From the NCBI RefSeq assembly GCF_021365465.1, contig NZ_CP089932.1:3596001-3660000 (forward strand): 64,000 nucleotides of DNA, given 5' to 3'. The DNA comes from Erwinia tracheiphila (GTDB lineage Bacteria > Pseudomonadota > Gammaproteobacteria > Enterobacterales > Enterobacteriaceae). Shown here one piece after another: positions 1 through 9,408 of the stretch. Position 1 is the stretch's first letter; every line of letters begins with the position of its first letter. A program made the translations under genes and the position numbers. The notes beneath the pieces were generated by a model that saw only the letters and a program-made list of their open reading frames with translations, had not been told where the DNA came from and did no database searches.

Positions 1-1016
1 AGCGGTCCCGCCACCACGCTTTCTACGGTGTGCTGCGCGTTCAGATCACGCCCGTCTCCGGCCATCGCAGAAATATGGTGGTAGCTGCCGTACATCGCCG
101 GGCGCATCAGGTCGTTAAAACCGGCGTCAACCAGCACAAAGTGACGGCTGCCCATCTGCTTTACTGCGCGAACCTGAGAGATCAGCACGCCAGATTCCGC
201 CACCAGAAAACGACCGGGTTCAATTTCCAATTTCACCGGATGCCCGAGATGCTGCTCAATACGCTTACGCGCCGTATCCCACAGGGTAAAGTAATGCCCA
301 GTGTTAATCGCCTCTTCATCCGGACGATACGGAATGGACAAACCGCCGCCCGCCGAAATGGCATGCAGATCCTGATCGAAGCTGACCACCTGATTAACCA
401 TCGCATCACACACCAGCTCCAGGTGACCATAATCAACCCCGGAGCCAATGTGCATATGAATGCCGATAAGCCTGAGCTGGTGACGCTGTATGGCGGCCAG
501 CGCCAGAGGCAAATCCTGCGGCCAGATGCCATGTTTACTGTTTTTGCCACCGGTATTGGTTTTCTGACTGTGACCATGACCAAAACCTGGGTTAACACGC
601 AGCCAGATCGGATGGCCTGGAGAGACCTCGCCAAGCTGATCGAGCATATCAACGGACCCGGCGTTGACGGGGATGCTGAGTTCAGCCACCCGCACCAGTG
701 TAGGTGCGTCCAGGACGTCAGCAGTAAACACAATGTCATCGCCGCCCGGTTCGAATCCGGCAGCCAGCGCACGCTCAATTTCACCGACGGACACCGAATC
801 CACTTTCACACCGCTGGCTTTCATCAGCCGCAAAATGTGCGTATTCGAGCAGGCTTTTTGCGCAAAACGCACCACGTCAAACTGCTGTAGCTGGGCGATA
901 CGCGCACGCATGATGTCGGCATCATAAACCCAAACGGGGCCACCCATTTGCTGCACCAGCGGCAGAAGGTTATCGCGATGTAGAGCAGTATCAGTGTTAT
1001 CGAGCAGACGTGGCAT
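1..1016 (-). CDS. lysA: Diaminopimelate decarboxylase, 3' end outside window
   Basis: Converts meso-diaminopimelate to lysine using PLP, the last step of lysine synthesis in the cytosol. The reverse strand reads open from an ATG at 1016 (MPRLLDNTD) to the window edge, about 338 codons; the E. coli protein is about 420 residues, so roughly 80 C-terminal residues lie outside. Visible family motifs are the PLP-lysine segment RFAQKACSN, the HIGSG phosphate-binding loop, EPGRFLV and the VVAGP segment at the edge. It is divergent from lysR, the usual arrangement for LysR-dependent activation. The start is supported by an AGGAG-like site just upstream and by the E. coli N-terminus. Confidence 0.97.
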   Translation of the reverse strand, partial: MPRLLDNTDTALHRDNLLPLVQQMGGPVWVYDADIMRARIAQLQQFDVVRFAQKACSNTHILRLMKASGVKVDSVSVGEIERALAAGFEPGGDDIVFTADVLDAPTLVRVAELSIPVNAGSVDMLDQLGEVSPGHPIWLRVNPGFGHGHSQKTNTGGKNSKHGIWPQDLPLALAAIQRHQLRLIGIHMHIGSGVDYGHLELVCDAMVNQVVSFDQDLHAISAGGGLSIPYRPDEEAINTGHYFTLWDTARKRIEQHLGHPVKLEIEPGRFLVAESGVLISQVRAVKQMGSRHFVLVDAGFNDLMRPAMYGSYHHISAMAGDGRDLNAQHTVESVVAGP

Positions 1017-1133
1017 AGCATTTCTCCTGAAAGTGAAACGATATTACGCCATAAAGGCATCGGGATGAAAAATATCTGTTTTATGGCAGTCTATTCATCC
1101 ATGATATGGTTTTTTCTTTTTGGAAACGAATGA
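1017..1133. promoter_or_regulatory. lysA-lysR divergent promoter region
   Basis: These 117 bases between two divergent start codons must hold both promoters and, by analogy with E. coli, the LysR binding site. The stretch is AT-rich near lysR. I could not pin down a specific operator by eye. Confidence 0.6.
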
Positions 1134-2054
1134 ATGACCAGCATCACCCTGCGGCATATTGAAATCTTTCATGCGGTGGTTACCACAGGCAATCTCACCG
1201 AAGCGGCGCGTTTGTTGCACACCTCGCAGCCGACCGTCAGTCGTGAGCTGGCAAGGTTAGAAAAAATCAGTGGGCTGAAGCTGTTTGACCGCGTTCGTGG
1301 CCGTCTGCAACCCACCACGGAAGGATTACGGCTGTTTGAAGAGGTTCAGCGCTCCTGGTACGGACTGGACCGCATTATCAGCACAGCCGAAAGCCTGCGC
1401 GAATTTCGCCAGGGAGAACTGTCCGTGGCCTGCCTGCCCGTTTTTGCCCAGTCGCTGCTACCGCTGCTTTGCCCCACTTTTTTACAGCGTTATCCTGACG
1501 TCAGCCTGAATATTATTGCCCTGGAGTCTCCGCTGCTTGAAGAATGGCTGTCGGCACAGCGCTACGATCTGGGATTGACGGAAACCACTCAGACACCGGC
1601 GGGGACGACACGCACCGAACTCTTTACCGGAATGGAAGTCTGCGTGCTGCCCGAGGCGCATCCACTGGCAGAAAAAACCTGTCTGACACCCCAGGATTTC
1701 AGCCACCAGAATTATGTCAGTCTGTCGCGCACAGACAGCTACCGACAGCTTCTGGACCAGCTGTTCAACGAGCAAGGCGTTGTCCGTAGGATGGTCATGG
1801 AAACCCACAGTGCAGCGTCAGTCTGTTCGATGGTCAGAGCCGGAGTGGGTATTTCCGTGGTCAATCCGCTGACGGCGGTAGATTACGCCGCCAGCGGGGT
1901 GGCAATCAGACGCTTTAGCGCTGACATTCCTTTTACGGTGAGTCTGATCAGGCCGCGCCACCGGCCCTCCTGCACGTTGACAGAGGCTTTCTGCCGCCAT
2001 CTGCAACAGCATATCAGCCTGTTTAACCAACGGCTGGACAGTCTGCTTGATTAA
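1134..2054 (+). CDS. lysR: LysR, transcriptional activator of lysA
   Basis: Activates lysA when diaminopimelate is present and lysine is low. The 306-residue protein starts with the LTTR winged helix-turn-helix (LRHIEIFHAVVTTGNLTEAA, then TSQPTVSRELARLEK, residues about 5-45), followed by a linker helix and a periplasmic-binding-protein-like effector domain. Near identity to E. coli LysR in RTDSYRQLLDQLF and ETHSAASVC, together with the divergent lysA, makes this the founding-member LysR rather than a generic LTTR. Its 3' end overlaps the convergent exporter gene by 4 bases. Confidence 0.97.
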   Translation: MTSITLRHIEIFHAVVTTGNLTEAARLLHTSQPTVSRELARLEKISGLKLFDRVRGRLQPTTEGLRLFEEVQRSWYGLDRIISTAESLREFRQGELSVACLPVFAQSLLPLLCPTFLQRYPDVSLNIIALESPLLEEWLSAQRYDLGLTETTQTPAGTTRTELFTGMEVCVLPEAHPLAEKTCLTPQDFSHQNYVSLSRTDSYRQLLDQLFNEQGVVRRMVMETHSAASVCSMVRAGVGISVVNPLTAVDYAASGVAIRRFSADIPFTVSLIRPRHRPSCTLTEAFCRHLQQHISLFNQRLDSLLD

Positions 2055-3205
2055 GCGCGGACAGCCTGAGGCCGACCACCGGAACGACGGAAAGTAAACA
2101 GGCACACCAATAAACCAACCAGTGCCAGCCCTGCGGCCACCATCGGCACCACCGTCAATCCATAGCCTTTAGCAATCGTCGCACCACCTGCCCGGGCACC
2201 GAAGGCATTTCCGACATTGAACGCCGAAATGTTCAGCGTTGACACCAGGTTAGTCTCATCTTTGCCATGACGAACCACATTGATTTGTAATCCTGGCACG
2301 ATGGCAAAGGTCGCCATCGCCCACAACAGCAGGGTGATTTCCGCCAGTAACAGCACCTGGCTGGCCCAGCTGAACACCAGCGAGAACAGGGCAATCAGCG
2401 AAAAACTCAGTATCAGACTGAAGGAAACTTTCCAGTCAGGCAGCCGTCCACCGAGCATATTCCCTGCGGTGAGGTCCGCGCCAATCAGAAAAAGTGTCCA
2501 GCTGACGCCATGATTGCTAATACCGGTGACCTGCAACAACAGCGGTGCAATATAGCTGAACAGGGCAGAGGCGAAACAGACAGTCATAAGCAGTAACAGC
2601 CATAATTTCCCATTAGCCAGTGCACCGATCTCACTTGCCAAGTGCACCGGTTTTTCATCGCGGTTGGCGGGCAAACTAAGTATTAACGACATAAAGGCAA
2701 ACAGGCCAATAACCGCCACGCCCCAGAAAGTGGCGTGCCAGCCAAATATCTGACCAAACCACGTCCCCAGCGGCACACCCAATACGTTAGCCAACGTCAG
2801 CCCTGTAAACATTAACGCAACGGCGGAGGCCTGTTTGCCTGGTTCGACCAGGCTGGCCACCACCACCGACCCAATGCCAAAAAAAGCGCCGTGGCACAGG
2901 GCGGTAATGATTCGGGCCAGCATCAGCAGGTGATAATCTGCGGCCAGCGCACAGAGGACATTGTCCACGATAAAAATCGCCATCAGCAATATCAGCGTGC
3001 TTTTTCGGGGCAACTTCGCCGTTAATAAGGCCATGATGGGCGCACCAATGGCCACGCCCAGCGCATAGCCACTGATTAACCAGCCAGCAGAAGGAATTGA
3101 TACCCTGAGGTCGACAGCCACTTCCGGCAGCTGCCCCATGATGACAAACTCCGTGGTACCAATAGCAAAAGCGCTTAAAGCCAGTGCCAGTAAGGAAACG
3201 GGCAT
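2051..3205 (-). CDS. MFS exporter of the AraJ/YdhP type
   Basis: The 384-residue protein is almost entirely hydrophobic and fits 12 transmembrane helices. It opens like the DHA1-family drug/sugar exporters AraJ and YdhP (ALSAFAIGTTEFVIMGQLP), and shares GAFFGIGSVVVAS and NISAFNVGNAFGA with YdhP. These families export drugs, arabinose-like sugars or small metabolites across the inner membrane by proton antiport; the substrate cannot be read from sequence. It is a single gene convergent with lysR. A true efflux role is inferred from family only. Confidence 0.88.
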   Translation of the reverse strand: MPVSLLALALSAFAIGTTEFVIMGQLPEVAVDLRVSIPSAGWLISGYALGVAIGAPIMALLTAKLPRKSTLILLMAIFIVDNVLCALAADYHLLMLARIITALCHGAFFGIGSVVVASLVEPGKQASAVALMFTGLTLANVLGVPLGTWFGQIFGWHATFWGVAVIGLFAFMSLILSLPANRDEKPVHLASEIGALANGKLWLLLLMTVCFASALFSYIAPLLLQVTGISNHGVSWTLFLIGADLTAGNMLGGRLPDWKVSFSLILSFSLIALFSLVFSWASQVLLLAEITLLLWAMATFAIVPGLQINVVRHGKDETNLVSTLNISAFNVGNAFGARAGGATIAKGYGLTVVPMVAAGLALVGLLVCLFTFRRSGGRPQAVRA

Positions 3206-3669
3206 GTTTTCTCGAGATATTCTGTGGGTTAACGTGTCAACGGTAACGGACAGTTAAAAATTGAACTGAGCGTGAATGGTGATTAATTTTGATCCAAATC
3301 ACAAATATTATTTAAACACAGCTTGTTGATGCCATACAGCGTGTTAATGAAGCACAGCCCTTTCTGATAAAGATCTGTTTTATCCTGAACGGATTTAACA
3401 GGCCTTAATGCAGAGTGATATACCGCAAAATCGTTCTGCCACCTTTTACTTCCATACGGTCATTTATAAATTCTACTTACCCTTACCACTCAGAACATTC
3501 TTATGTTTATTCTGAAAAATACAAAAAAATGTCAATTAAGGCGGAATATCACCGTCTTTGTGTTAACGTTTAATTATTAAATTTTTTTTAGCATTAGCCG
3601 ATACCTCGATGATGGATTACCGGGCGTTTCATGTGACATGCTTGATCTATTCTTTGCCGAGGACTAAAA
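3206..3669. other. Gene-free AT-rich spacer, left edge of accessory island
   Basis: This 464-base stretch is markedly AT-rich and has no ORF with family resemblance. It should contain the promoters of the exporter (leftward) and of the lipoprotein gene (rightward). I see no repeat or attachment site. Confidence 0.5.
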
Positions 3670-4293
3670 ATGCGATGCACAGTGACCCTATTTTCTCTCA
3701 TGTTGATGGGATGCTCAGTTGGGCATTATGAGTACAGCAAAGAAGCGGAAAAACGGGTTGATATGACCGTTACCGGCATCCCTACGATCCTTGGTGCAGG
3801 CACATTGGGTACCACTATTCCGTTAACGTCGGAATACAGCCTGACGGCGGCCCATGTGGCAAAATTCTCGCTGTACCGGGTTAAATCCCGGCATCCGCTG
3901 TGTGACCTTGCCGTGATCTATCATCATAATCCCAACATCACGGTACCCCATTTTCGTAACGGCCGCATTGGCGACAAAATCAATATGTACGGCTACAGCT
4001 TTATCTCCGCCATGCCGGTTGCCTCAAGTGGCACCAATCTGGTGAATACCGGCCTGAAAAATGACTGGAATAAGCTGGGATGCGTGGTGGTAGCCTCAGA
4101 TGCGGGGGTGGTTCAGGGGATGTCCGGCGGGGCAGTATACAATGCTTCAGACGATGCAATCGCTGGCGTGATTGTCGGGTATTCTTCGCGAATTAATGAC
4201 ATGAAAACCGGAAAAACCTTATACAAAGACACATCGCTGTATATCCCTTATGCCAGCTTTAGAGAATGGCTGGATAGCGCGATCAAATCTTGA
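3670..4293 (+). CDS. Trypsin-like serine protease-fold lipoprotein
   Basis: The 207-residue protein begins with a short lipoprotein signal ending in a lipobox (LMLMGC, lipidated Cys15), so it should be anchored in the envelope. A trypsin-like triad is visible: His62 in LTAAHV, Asp79 in CDLAVI and Ser152 in GMSGGAVY. Only 17 residues separate His and Asp, much tighter than chymotrypsin, so this would be a compact protease. Cys138 and Cys78 could pair. GAGG sits upstream of the ATG. It stands alone in the island; I do not recognise a named homologue, and substrate or role in defence is unknown. Fold assignment is by motif, not alignment. Confidence 0.75.
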   Translation: MRCTVTLFSLMLMGCSVGHYEYSKEAEKRVDMTVTGIPTILGAGTLGTTIPLTSEYSLTAAHVAKFSLYRVKSRHPLCDLAVIYHHNPNITVPHFRNGRIGDKINMYGYSFISAMPVASSGTNLVNTGLKNDWNKLGCVVVASDAGVVQGMSGGAVYNASDDAIAGVIVGYSSRINDMKTGKTLYKDTSLYIPYASFREWLDSAIKS

Positions 4294-4361
4294 CGAGGCA
4301 TGCCGCTTCCTGAAGGGATGGTGGCACTGAGAATAATGGCACCGACCTGCCAAAACCTGTC

Positions 4362-4388
4362 TGTAGTGGTCAACTAAAAAACTGGCCG
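4362..4388 (-). repeat. Solo IS3-type terminal inverted repeat
   Basis: The sequence starting TGTAGTGGTCAACTAA followed by a short A-run and GGCC closely matches the right end of the complete IS3-family element at 6450-7694 (TGTAGTGGTCAACTAATTTT, then GGCC). No transposase is attached, so it is a relic end, or the end of a related element whose body has been lost. Confidence 0.6.
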
Positions 4389-4492
4389 TCGCCTTTCGGA
4401 AATTCAAGATTGCGGGCTTCACTGGCAAAAGACAGCGTTAACTTGCCTTTTGTCGTCACCGCCTGCTGCCGCAATTTATTGCGTTGTAACAT
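4370..4492 (-). pseudogene. Truncated unknown reading frame ending in the solo IS end
   Basis: A 40-codon frame (MLQRNKLRQQ... ending GDGQFFS) runs leftward and takes its stop codon from the solo IS end. It stays open for about 13 further codons upstream without a convincing start. It lies downstream of the RES toxin gene on the same strand and may be the tail of a third gene of that operon, or part of a vanished IS. I do not recognise the family. Confidence 0.3.
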
Positions 4493-4588
4493 ACCACCCT
4501 CTTTCTTCTTCAGACTCTGGTACGCAGGAAGTCATGAAAATATGCTTTTAATTCAGCAATAAAAGAAACTTTCATTCTGCTCTTCCTG

Positions 4589-5296
4589 TCAGTCCCTGCC
4601 CGGCACAATAAGGACATCAAGCCTGCCAGCCAGATCGAGTACATCGTCATAAGTTGCGGGATGGTGAACCAGGCTGAGTGATTCATCGGTTTGGCATAAC
4701 GATCCCGGTTTAATCCTGTCACCAAAGAGCATCATCGCAAATGCAGTGTCATCCTGCCTCGATACCCATCTCAGCCCCTGCGCCGCCGGACTTTGCTGAT
4801 AAAGCTTTTCAGCCCATTTGCGCGTGATCGGATACTGACCCTTTTCGGTGTCGATTAACGCTTTGCGACTCATACCCAGCTTACGCAACGACACATTGGT
4901 CAGATCCAGTAATTCCAGATCCTCGACGACTTCAAGTGTGGAGTGTACTTGTCCCTTCAGCTTACTTTTATCATACGTTTTAACGCCGGGCGCAAACGAG
5001 ACATCATGGAAGACCGTTTCCATCATGGCACAGTCTTTGGTTACCCCTGTGTATATAGTCGGGACAGGCTCACCTTCCGCATTCTGTATAGGGCTGAATC
5101 GCGCGTTGCCACGCAGGCCAGGATTAAACTGATCGGCGGCATACTGCTCCTGATGTACACGATGCAATACGGTGCCTTTCTTTAACAAGTACGGTGTTAT
5201 ATTCAGGAGGCCAGAATGAGGCTGTGACGTATTTCTGATCTCATCATACTCATGTTGCTTCGGCACCGCTTTTGCCTTCGTGGGGCCTTTAGTCAT
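4589..5296 (-). CDS. RES-domain toxin
   Basis: The 235-residue protein carries the RES domain, named for conserved Arg, Glu and Ser. Characterised RES toxins degrade NAD+ and arrest growth. Candidate key residues are Arg46 (VLHRVH), Arg66 (NARFSP), Tyr82, Glu93 (CAMMETVFHDV) and Ser179 (RWVSRQD). Its start overlaps the end of the upstream gene by 8 bases, typical of translationally coupled antitoxin-toxin pairs. About 35 N-terminal residues (Lys-rich) precede the domain. Length and motifs look intact, so the toxin may be active. NAD+ as target is inferred from the family. Confidence 0.85.
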   Translation of the reverse strand: MTKGPTKAKAVPKQHEYDEIRNTSQPHSGLLNITPYLLKKGTVLHRVHQEQYAADQFNPGLRGNARFSPIQNAEGEPVPTIYTGVTKDCAMMETVFHDVSFAPGVKTYDKSKLKGQVHSTLEVVEDLELLDLTNVSLRKLGMSRKALIDTEKGQYPITRKWAEKLYQQSPAAQGLRWVSRQDDTAFAMMLFGDRIKPGSLCQTDESLSLVHHPATYDDVLDLAGRLDVLIVPGRD

Positions 5297-6035
5297 GCTC
5301 TACTCCATGAATTTCATCCCTGGCCGCCTCAATCACGCGTTCAGGCTGCGTAGCCAGCATGTCCTGTGGCCGTTCCCCGCCCAGAAAGCTGTTGGCCGAC
5401 AAAAACCAAAATGCCATCCCCCAACCGTCCTTATAATCGTTAAATACCTCAATCACATGAGCCATTGATTTCAGTGGCCGGAAGCCCTCATCCTTGTTCA
5501 GTCCATAGGCCGGGAAGTAATCGACACCATTATGGTGGATGGCAAAAATGCGGCCAGCCTTCTTCCATTTATTCGGCTGCGCACTCGGGTTGGCGGTGCT
5601 TAACTGTGCCAGCTCTGTTATTTCCGCAGCAGTCAGCCAGTCACCACTTTCCAGCACGCCCTTGCGGGCTTTAACCAACATCGCCACTTCTTTGATAATG
5701 TGTGGTGATGTTGGTACAGGTGGCACCAACGCCTCCGCCAGGCGTTCGAGCGTTACACGGCTTTGATGCTGCTGTTGAAATACCCCGAACATGGAGGACG
5801 CCATATTTGACAGGTTTTCAATCAGAGCCTTTGTTCCATGATGATTCTGGTGCTCGAAAGTGACAACCAGCACTTGCTCCGCACGGGACTGGTTGAGACG
5901 GACTCTTACTTCTTTAGGGGTTCCAACCAGTGTGGAAACGCCATGGTGCTCTTTCTGGACATTCATAAATGCGCTCTCATAAAGATTATCAACATGATTA
6001 AACAATATCATATCCATGATAACCTTCCAGAACAT
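5289..6035 (-). CDS. Xre/MbcA/ParS-type antitoxin of the RES pair, long form
   Basis: This 248-residue frame is the first gene of the RES operon. Residues about 130-178 look like a DNA-binding segment (WLTAAEITELAQLS ... GRIFAIHHNGVDYFPAY). The C-terminus (WFLSANSFLGGERPQDML, about 210-227) matches the toxin-binding domain of RES-associated antitoxins. Residues 1-110 are an extension not usual for this family; parts are Gln-rich (VFQQQHQS). The true start may be Met24 (MNVQKEH) or an earlier Met. It should neutralise the toxin and repress the operon, as in related pairs; this is inferred. Confidence 0.78.
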   Translation of the reverse strand: MFWKVIMDMILFNHVDNLYESAFMNVQKEHHGVSTLVGTPKEVRVRLNQSRAEQVLVVTFEHQNHHGTKALIENLSNMASSMFGVFQQQHQSRVTLERLAEALVPPVPTSPHIIKEVAMLVKARKGVLESGDWLTAAEITELAQLSTANPSAQPNKWKKAGRIFAIHHNGVDYFPAYGLNKDEGFRPLKSMAHVIEVFNDYKDGWGMAFWFLSANSFLGGERPQDMLATQPERVIEAARDEIHGVEHD

Positions 6036-6449
6036 TCTTCTCTCTTTTATTTCTCTGCCACACGCACCGTCTGTACATCCAGCGTCTTAACAATCAGTCC
6101 ACCAGCTGCACTGGAGCAATGGCCTGCCCGCGAATTACAGCCTTATAACGCGCTGCGTTTGAACATCCGCCGATGAGAGTTTTACTAAATTTTAAGATGT
6201 TTCAGTTGAAGAAATATGAAGTGAATTGTTTTTGTTTGAATAAAATCTCACAGGATTTTTTCTGGGTAGTTTAGTTAACAGACTGATGTAACCAACGGTG
6301 TGTTTTAACTTCATTCAGTAGCCTGTGGAAATCAGTAGCACAACGATCTGAAGCGTCGTCTTTAAGCAGGCGTTCGGGCAATCAGCCTGTCGCTATTGAG
6401 ATAGCAGCAAGGGCGATGTGTACCGTTAGTGTCTGTGTCTGTTTCTGTT
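6036..6449. other. Gene-free spacer between TA module and IS3 element
   Basis: These 414 bases contain the expected promoter for the leftward TA operon and otherwise no coding signal I trust. A short pyrimidine- and GT-rich run (gtgtctgtgtctgtttctg) abuts the IS end. Confidence 0.45.
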
Positions 6450-6521
6450 TGTAGTGGCACACTGAATTTGTCCACCTGAGTTGAGGTGATATGCTCACCT
6501 CAAAATTTCACAGGTGAACCA

Positions 6522-7686
<1,165 letters not shown>

Positions 7687-7694
7687 CCACTACA

Positions 7695-8393
7695 GTAAAT
7701 GTTGGCCGGGATTGTTGAACTGAGGCCATCAGGCCCCCCGTCACAGCGGCTGGATAAGCGCGGTAGATAGCACGGATACATCCTGTGTCTGTAACAGGTA
7801 CCCGAAACGGCACCTGGAGTTCAGTGCAGAGTATTTATGACGCAAGGTACAGAAACCCCATTTACTGCTGCTGACTTTCAGTTTTTTTGTTTCTTACTGG
7901 CGATATGATGACAGACCGTACAGCCCGCCGCTGCGCCTGCCACACCATGATGACAGGTTAAGAAAGCGTAGCTGAAACAGCCATTTCTGATGGTCAGTTT
8001 GTATAAAACTTAAAACTGCTTACCCGTTGTTACGAAATCAGCTGTGACAACGACGTTACACTTTGCAACTCGACCGCAACTGAGTTCGCAGAAAAGCCAA
8101 TCTGTGGCTTGCATTGTATTCTGTCCATGCCGGAAAGTATCCGTATTGCAGGCGCTGTGCGGCGATACCGGCACAGCTACACAGATGCATCTGAAAGGCA
8201 AACCCAGCATGTTTTTTGCGTCAAATTACTGACCAGGTTATATCACCCTATCTTCTGTTGCACAGACTTCAGTAAACCCGAGTGAAATTGAAAAATAACC
8301 ATAATCAATCCTAAGAGACCGTATCTGACCACGTTTGTGCAGGCTGAGCCCGGTCAGGATAATATTTACGGGTGCCATTAATTATTTAAGAAA
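7695..8393. other. Gene-free stretch right of the IS3 element
   Basis: About 700 bases with no ORF over 70 codons and no recognisable fragment in any frame. Base composition is mixed. It may be decayed coding sequence or the flank carried in with the island. Confidence 0.4.
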
Positions 8394-8831
8394 TCAGAAT
8401 TCACGCTTTACGACAATATACCCTGTGAATTTCACCGAGCACTCATCATCGTTGACGATATGGGATCCAATAAAGATGTTTTTATGATTTTTATGATTTT
8501 TATGATTTTTATGATTAAAATAAGTGTGTTTAACGATAAGGTTAACCGGATTATCCTGAGTATATATCGCTAAAAGATCTTTTCTTTTAACAAATTCTGT
8601 TGGACCTTTATCTGCCAGCCAGCCTGAGAATGTGGCATCCAGCGGATACTGGCCTAAAAGTTCCAGGGTGGTCCTGTCCATATCAAGCTCCTTCATCCCT
8701 ATCCCCATATCATTTCGCATGGCATTAACAAGCGACATATCAACAGAGCGCCCGATGACCACACAGGGATGGGTCATGGCGGGAGAAAGCGCGGGCAGAA
8801 GCATGACTGAAAACACTATCGCTTTTATCAT
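8394..8831 (-). CDS. Putative periplasmic immunity protein for the Tlde1-like effector
   Basis: Starting at the ATG at 8831 gives a 145-residue protein with a Sec signal peptide (MIKAIVFSVMLLPALSPAMT) and two later Cys, so it should be periplasmic. This start overlaps the stop of the upstream Tlde1-like frame as ATGA, a translational-coupling arrangement; a longer in-frame start at 8900 would lack a signal peptide at its N-terminus. Periplasmic location and position match Tldi1-type immunity proteins, which block L,D-transpeptidase-like effectors. A His-Lys-Asn motif is repeated four times from a 9-bp tandem repeat. I recognise no domain; the role is inferred from context. Confidence 0.6.
   Translation of the reverse strand: MIKAIVFSVMLLPALSPAMTHPCVVIGRSVDMSLVNAMRNDMGIGMKELDMDRTTLELLGQYPLDATFSGWLADKGPTEFVKRKDLLAIYTQDNPVNLIVKHTYFNHKNHKNHKNHKNIFIGSHIVNDDECSVKFTGYIVVKREF
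8481..8517. repeat. Four copies of a 9-bp tandem repeat
   Basis: The unit atgattttt occurs four times in a row, beginning at 8484, 8493, 8502 and 8511 (last copy shortened). It lies inside the putative immunity gene and encodes repeated Asn-His-Lys. The unit is a multiple of three, so slippage changes protein length without shifting frame. Confidence 0.9.
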
Positions 8832-9193
8832 TTTACAATAAGCTCCCTGTCTCCACTGTCCCATAATGCTTCCCGAAATTTTAATTTCAAAATAATGCAT
8901 CCCTGCGACGCCCCGCCTGGATCACGAATGCTGTCTCCATGAATGGCAAAAGCAACGCGGTTGCACATATTGTTTGCACTGTTTGGCGTCAATGGCAGCG
9001 TATAACGCCCGGTTCGGTCGGAATCGCGAGAAGGTTCTATTCGGTAACGACCGCGCGGAAGCGGCCCTTTATTTTTTTCGCATTCAAAATCAGGATCATT
9101 ATAAAAACCGCGTGCGCCCGCATAATTGTCCGTAAACCTGAACTAGCCATTCAGATAAAATTCCGCTTTTCTGACATAATATTCCCACGGCAT
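8828..9193 (-). pseudogene. Tlde1-like (DUF2778) peptidoglycan effector with internal amber codon
   Basis: From an ATG at 9193 with a good AAGGA site, the frame reads MPWEYYVRKAEFYLNG, hits TAG at codon 17 (9145-9143), then continues without interruption to 8828. The downstream part has the hallmark DUF2778/Tlde1 motifs: KGPLPRGRYRI, GRYTLPLTP, the catalytic His in AFAIHGDS and the catalytic Cys in ASQGCIIL. Tlde1 proteins are type VI secretion effectors that attack peptidoglycan by L,D-transpeptidase-like chemistry. The family usually has Gln-like residues at the stop position, so CAG to TAG is the simplest event. Its end overlaps the immunity gene. No hcp, vgrG or PAAR gene is visible nearby. 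Confidence 0.8.
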
Positions 9194-9362
9194 TCCTTTT
9201 CTCCCTGTCCATTTATTATTCCCTGCTGATTATATAATGCGACCTGTCATTAACAACAAGAAAAACAAAGAAGAAATGAAAAGCCAGTCACAATAATAGT
9301 ATTGTGCTTATTTTTTGAAACCGTGGAAATAATATTTCCGCTACGCCTGCCGAAATACCAGA

Positions 9363-9390
9363 AAAAAGGGGCTAAAATATTCACCCCTGA
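9363..9390 (-). terminator. Putative lysS terminator
   Basis: Read leftward, a short AGGGG/CCCCT stem with a 12-base loop is followed by a T6 run, 20-odd bases after the lysS stop. The stem is short, so this is a modest call. Confidence 0.5.
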
Positions 9391-9408
9391 TATTCAGCAC
9401 AAATCGGA

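Noticed and set aside
30..890. Long forward frame of 286 codons over lysA
   Set aside because: It is the antisense shadow of lysA, which reads cleanly on the reverse strand with all family motifs.
7695..8393. Two facing small frames near 8010-8232
   Set aside because: They overlap antisense to each other and neither resembles a protein family or has a ribosome site.
8939..9229. Forward frame of 96 codons
   Set aside because: It lies antisense to the Tlde1-like frame, which carries recognisable motifs; the forward product has none.
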